16,567 nt of DNA from Thiotrichales bacterium (lineage in GTDB: Bacteria > Pseudomonadota > Gammaproteobacteria > UWMA-0217), in NCBI GenBank assembly GCA_024763135.1, contig JANTGD010000032.1, positions 1 to 16,567 of the forward strand. The letters run 5' to 3'. Below the pieces are notes generated by a model that worked only from the letters and a program-made list of their open reading frames with translations, did not search any database and was not told the DNA's origin. Made by a program: the position numbers and the translations under genes. Of this stretch, positions 13,094 through 16,567 are shown in pieces (position 1 is the stretch's first letter; the number at the start of each line of letters is the position of its first letter).

Positions 13094-15292
13094 TTAAGCA
13101 GCATCGCGTGTTGGAAGGTTTTGTTTACCCTGGGATAACAAATGCTTTCTTATCAGGCTGGCAACATCCATAATCAGCGCAACGGTACCATTCCCCAGGA
13201 TGGTTGCACCAGACAGACAATCCACCTTACGATAGTTTTTTTCCAGACTCTTGATAACGACTTGTTGTTGGCCAAGCAATTCATCGACAAACAACCCGAC
13301 ACGCTTTCTTTCAGCCTCCACTACTACCAACAAGCCTTCTTCAAAATTGGTAATGTCGGTATCTAATCCAAAAATCTCATGTAAACGAAGTACCGGTATA
13401 TACTCTTCACGCAGCTTATAGAGATCTACCCTGCCTTTATAACGATTGATAAGCTTTGGATTGATTTGTAGTGATTCGTCGATTGACAGCATTGGAATGA
13501 CATAAGCTTCCTTACCCACCTTGACCAATTGGCCGTCGATAATCGCTAAGGTTAAGGGTAGGCGAATAGACAAAGTGCTTCCCTTACCTTCTTCGGAGAT
13601 AATATAGATTTGTCCACCAAGCTCATTGATATTACGACGCACCACATCCATACCCACCCCGCGACCTGAAACATCGCTTACAATCTCTGCGGTAGAGAAT
13701 CCTGGTTCGAAAATGAGATTATTGATTTCGTCATCTGCTAGATTTTCATCTGCACTAACGACCCCTCTTTCTACCGCTTTTTCTAGTATCTTCTTTTTAT
13801 TTAGTCCCGCGCCGTCATCACTGACCTCGATCACAATATTGCCTCCTTCGTGGAAGGCATTCAGATGGACTGTACCGGTTTCAGACTTACCACTGGCTTT
13901 TCTAATATCCGGAGTTTCTAAACCATGATCCATAGAATTGCGCACTAAGTGCACCAATGGATCGGCAATCTTCTCTAGTACAGTTTTATCGAGTTCCGTA
14001 CCTTCACCCGATATTTTCAGTTCTACTTTTTTACCGAGTTTTGCGCTGAGATCCCTGACCAGTCGCGGGAAACGATTGAATGAACTGCTTATCGGCAGCA
14101 TACGGATTTGCATCGCAGTTTCCTGCAGTTCTCGAGAGTTTCTGGTCAACTGTCCCAGACCGTCACGCAAACTCTCAATCTGTGACATGTCGAATTCGTC
14201 GGTGAACTGACTCAACATAGATTGGGTAATGATCAACTCGCCTACTAAATTGATCAGTGAATCAATTTTTTCGATACTCACCCGAATTGACCCGCCTTCT
14301 CCTGAAGCCTTCGCTTTTGAGGGCTTTTTGTTTTCTGCCACAGTTGATTTTTTAACTTCAGCGGGACCTTTTTGCTCTGCGCGATCCGCTATCTGCGCGG
14401 ATTTCTTCTGCGCTTGTTCGGAGTCCTTCTCGGGTTTTTTTCCTGATTCAGGAACGACTTCAGCCTTCTGCTGATCACCCGCATTTTTTGCCGATGCCTT
14501 TTCGGTAACCGGCGCTTTTTCGGGTGTTACCGATGATTTAGATTGCTCAGCAGTTGTTGTAACCGAGTTACCCAAATTTTTTGATTGCAATTGATAGTCA
14601 CAGCTATCTTCCACCCATGCAAACACGTCACGCAACTGTGCTTCGGTTGCATCGCTGTGCAAAAATAATCGCCATCCTATATAGATCTGTGTGGGATCGA
14701 GGTCCTGCAATGAGGGCACACGATCCATTTGACTGACTACGTCTAATGAACCTAGTTTACGAAGTGCTTCAAATAGACGATAAGGCTCTTGTCCATTTTT
14801 TAACATTTCCGGTTTTGGGTAGAATTCTATTTCCCAGCCTTTAACGGTGTCCGGGATAATCTCAGGCTCTTCCGTCTCGGATAGCGAACTGTCTTCGCCG
14901 CCTTTGTTCTTGAGTGCTTTTTCCAGGCGCTGCTTCAAAGCAGCGACCCGTGCCCCATCGAGATCGTCCTCCGCTTTCGTTGCGTCAATCATTTCTCGAA
15001 GGCAGTCGACAGACTCAAGCAGCAAGTCAATGTCTGCGGTTACAGGCGTCCGTTCTCCTGATCGCATTTGATCGAGCAACGTTTCCATTACATGCGTGAA
15101 ACCTGCGATCTCATTGAGATCAAAGGTCGCACTTCCGCCTTTAATCGAGTGCGCCGCACGAAAGATCGTGTTGATTTCTTCTACATCGACCGCGTCGATG
15201 TTCAGATTGAGTAGACCCGTCTCCATCACATCGAGGCCCTCCGAACATTCTTCGAAAAATACCTCAAGAAATTCCGACATATCCATGGACAT
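13094..15292 (-). CDS. cheA: CheA chemotaxis histidine kinase
   Basis: CheA phosphorylates itself at His48 (AAHSIKGGSATF, P1 domain, 1-130) and passes phosphate to CheY and CheB. The 732 residues continue with a P2-like domain (GWEIEFYPKPEMLKNGQEPYRL, from 152 to about 235), a long Lys/Glu/Ala-rich linker (240-333), the P3 dimerisation helices (335-400), the P4 ATPase domain with N box HLVRNSMDHGLE (448-459), G1 DDGAGL (492-497), F box FEPGFST (528-534) and G2 GRGVGMDV (543-550), and a CheW-like P5 domain (about 585-720). All motifs are intact. AGGAG stands six bases before the ATG at 15292. cheY1 lies 209 bases upstream. This is the sole kinase in view, so it must serve both CheYs and CheB. 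Confidence 0.97.
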   Translation of the reverse strand: MSMDMSEFLEVFFEECSEGLDVMETGLLNLNIDAVDVEEINTIFRAAHSIKGGSATFDLNEIAGFTHVMETLLDQMRSGERTPVTADIDLLLESVDCLREMIDATKAEDDLDGARVAALKQRLEKALKNKGGEDSSLSETEEPEIIPDTVKGWEIEFYPKPEMLKNGQEPYRLFEALRKLGSLDVVSQMDRVPSLQDLDPTQIYIGWRLFLHSDATEAQLRDVFAWVEDSCDYQLQSKNLGNSVTTTAEQSKSSVTPEKAPVTEKASAKNAGDQQKAEVVPESGKKPEKDSEQAQKKSAQIADRAEQKGPAEVKKSTVAENKKPSKAKASGEGGSIRVSIEKIDSLINLVGELIITQSMLSQFTDEFDMSQIESLRDGLGQLTRNSRELQETAMQIRMLPISSSFNRFPRLVRDLSAKLGKKVELKISGEGTELDKTVLEKIADPLVHLVRNSMDHGLETPDIRKASGKSETGTVHLNAFHEGGNIVIEVSDDGAGLNKKKILEKAVERGVVSADENLADDEINNLIFEPGFSTAEIVSDVSGRGVGMDVVRRNINELGGQIYIISEEGKGSTLSIRLPLTLAIIDGQLVKVGKEAYVIPMLSIDESLQINPKLINRYKGRVDLYKLREEYIPVLRLHEIFGLDTDITNFEEGLLVVVEAERKRVGLFVDELLGQQQVVIKSLEKNYRKVDCLSGATILGNGTVALIMDVASLIRKHLLSQGKQNLPTRDAA

Positions 15293-15501
15293 AGATTGCT
15301 CCTATCTGTTTCCTTTTTGACTTTTCAGCACACGCGCCTTGCTATTTGATATCGTTCCAACCTACGCATACTGTGCAGTAACTACTGGTTTTTAACCGCA
15401 GGGTCTTTACCCGTGCCGATAGCATGTTACGCTGGCTTAGGTCCACGATAAGTAAAAAAACCTCGCAAATTGCCCTAGTTAACAATTGGCTAATTCTTCG
15501 G

Positions 15502-15867
15502 CTAATTAATGACTTTATTAATTGTGTCAACCAATAGTTGCGGTGTAAATGGCTTAACGATCCACCCCGTCGCGCCTGCCTGCCGACCAAGCGTCTTTTT
15601 TTCCTCACTACCTTCGGTGGTCAATGTCAGGATTGGTGTATCGGTAAAAGCGGGTATATCCCGTAATTCACGAATCAATTCAAAACCATCCATACGCGGC
15701 ATATTGATATCGGTGAGCACCAAATCAAAATTTGACTCGATTCTGGCAACTTCAAGCGCAGCGACCCCATCTTCTGCTTCACATACCTCAAAACCGGCAC
15801 TTCTCAAGGTATAAGCCACCATTTTACGCATCGATGAAGAGTCATCGACGGTTAGAATTTTCTTCAT
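15502..15867 (-). CDS. cheY: CheY-type single-domain response regulator (first CheY)
   Basis: A 121-residue receiver domain at the head of the cluster: Asp8/Asp9 (TVDDSSSMR), phospho-site Asp53 in LTDINMPRMDG, Thr83/Thr84 (LTLTTE) and Lys105 in VKPF. The TDINMPRMDG/GATGWIVKPF pattern is that of the CheYs paired with CheA in Che2-type clusters, and differs from the motor-type SDWNMPNM of the second CheY at 5825-6187. It may act as a phosphate sink, bind the array, or control a non-motor target; this is not shown by the sequence. AGGGG lies seven bases before the ATG. The promoter of the cluster is expected in the A/T-rich 80 bases upstream; no strong sigma-70, sigma-54 or sigma-28 pattern was found. 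Confidence 0.94.
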   Translation of the reverse strand: MKKILTVDDSSSMRKMVAYTLRSAGFEVCEAEDGVAALEVARIESNFDLVLTDINMPRMDGFELIRELRDIPAFTDTPILTLTTEGSEEKKTLGRQAGATGWIVKPFTPQLLVDTINKVIN

Positions 15868-16269
15868 TCATCACCCCTATAATGAAATCTGTAACTCATA
15901 ATTTTACGCTAATAAACTGTTTTAAAGTCTCAGGCGGTGTGTATTCTGCGATTACACTTTGATAATAATGCGCACGCACGGCGCATACACTGTACCTTTT
16001 CGCTGATTTGCCCGATCTACGCAACCGTCCCGGCGGGGAGTTTTTCCCTAGTTCATACAACTAGCACCAACAAAGCAATTAAAATGCCAGATCCGTAGAA
16101 TGCGTCATCGAACAAAACGAATAGCAATTCACTTACATATGAATGTGCGCCAATCTGCACTCTTTTCTGAGGGCAAGTCTCCGCTCGGAAGGCAGTGAGG
16201 CAAACTATTGCCATCCGCCCGTACAACCTTGCGCGCCAGACAGCGTCAGAAACGTTGCATTTTCCTCAG

Positions 16270-16291
16270 GCGTCAAACAATAATTTGACGC
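16270..16291. other. Perfect 8-bp hairpin GCGTCAAA / TTTGACGC
   Basis: GCGTCAAA and TTTGACGC enclose CAATAA. There is no T-run directly after it. It may be a weak terminator for a gene to the right on the minus strand, or an operator; no neighbour in view decides this. Confidence 0.4.
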
Positions 16292-16471
16292 TACAAATCT
16301 GTCCGAGCATGACCCTGCTGAAGAGCATCCGGACCTGACTGTGTCGTGAAACTCCTTCAGTCTCTTTTACTCACAGCACTTTAGTATTGCACCGGCTTGT
16401 GCCTGAGTATTTAGTACAGACTCGCAAAACTACCCATGCCATTTTCAAATCTCCAAAATCACTCTTTTCGG

Positions 16472-16499
16472 CTAGTACCTCGTCCAGCTTAAAATGACG
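16472..16499 (-). repeat. 28-bp repeat C, copy 2
   Basis: Read on the minus strand, it begins CGTCATTTTAAGCTGGACGA and ends GTACTAG, matching 1642-1669 with two differences. The copies point toward each other from opposite ends of the window. Confidence 0.7.
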
Positions 16500-16543
16500 G
16501 GCGCAGTTGTCCTGTCTGCATGCCTGGGTAGGCGCACTTCGCA

Positions 16544-16559
16544 GGGAATGGTTGTTCCC
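16544..16559. other. Short palindrome GGGAA / TTCCC
   Basis: GGGAA-TGGTTG-TTCCC, followed by TTCCCAAG at the window end. It may be the beginning of a palindromic (REP-like) repeat that continues outside the window; the sequence stops too soon to tell. Confidence 0.25.
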
Positions 16560-16567
16560 TTCCCAAG

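Larger units (their letters stand above)
15868..16567. other. Gene-free 700 bp upstream of the chemosensory cluster
   Basis: No frame of gene length was found on either strand, and no tRNA or riboswitch was recognised. The stretch holds two hairpins (16270-16291 and 16544-16559) and repeat C copy 2 (16472-16499). The promoter of the cluster should be at its left end. The rest may be relics of lost genes or repeats. Confidence 0.5.

Noticed and set aside
13626..14474. Several Ser/Phe/Leu-rich plus-strand frames opposite cheA
   Set aside because: They are antisense shadows of an intact, well-supported cheA coding sequence.
15342..15608. Minus-strand frame of 88 codons between cheY1 and cheA
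   Set aside because: Its first third is an alternate frame of cheY1 and the rest is a gap sequence; it shows no recognisable domain or ribosome site.
16140..16300. Possible c-di-GMP (GEMM) riboswitch suggested by GGCAAAC and nearby hairpins
   Set aside because: The conserved GEMM core and tetraloop-receptor arrangement cannot be found on either strand.
1642..16499. Whole window as a 14.9-kb transposon bounded by the 28-bp inverted repeats
   Set aside because: No transposase or integrase is inside, the left repeat lies in the 3' end of orn, and essential-type genes are enclosed; a dispersed repeat explains the data more simply. The repeat pair itself is kept as a finding.

Overview
The window looks like chromosome of a gammaproteobacterium. 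The Orn, YrfG, RsgA, CheA/B/R/W and CheY products all read as gammaproteobacterial family members, and the rsgA product has the GLGQHTT switch typical of that class. No species can be named from the sequence alone. No rRNA, tRNA, CRISPR array or intact transposase gene was seen. Several short non-coding repeat families are scattered between the genes.

Left part (1-5.1 kb), housekeeping. A partial dispersed repeat at the window edge is followed by a perfect CRP-type operator and a small DUF2892 membrane protein (+). Next come a 137-bp unit repeated in tandem and a short open fragment that looks like the 3' end of a lost gene. A YrfG-type nucleotidase and oligoribonuclease orn lie on the minus strand. 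Divergent from orn, an M48/Ste24-type membrane protease overlaps rsgA by ATGA. Immediately after the rsgA stop codon two different MITE-like elements (138 bp and 160 bp) sit end to end, separated by a shared TTAA.

Main part (5.3-15.9 kb), one chemosensory cluster, all on the minus strand. In transcription order it is cheY1, cheA, cheW, one chemoreceptor, a STAS-domain gene, a CheZ-like gene, cheR, cheB, cheY2 and a CheX/CheC-like gene. A strong hairpin terminator lies beyond the last gene. The order cheY-cheA-cheW-receptor-cheR-cheB resembles the Che2 (F7) cluster of Pseudomonas aeruginosa. Here the position between receptor and cheR/cheB, where cheD is expected, holds a STAS protein and a helical protein with a DxxxQ motif. 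The single receptor has two N-terminal membrane helices with almost no periplasmic part, a PAS domain similar to that of Aer2, tandem HAMP-like segments, the signalling hairpin, a CZB zinc-binding domain and a C-terminal DEWTEF tail for tethering CheR/CheB. Two candidate CheY-P phosphatases of unrelated type (DxxxQ and ExxN) appear in one cluster with two CheY proteins, which is the most interesting functional point. No flagellar genes are in view, so the output (motility or another process) is not shown.

Repeats interrupt the che cluster at two of its widest gaps: a 160-bp element between cheR and cheB, and a truncated copy of the 138-bp element between the receptor and the STAS gene. The last 700 bases, upstream of cheY1, show no gene. 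They hold two hairpins and a 28-base sequence that also forms the 3' end of orn, in inverted orientation.
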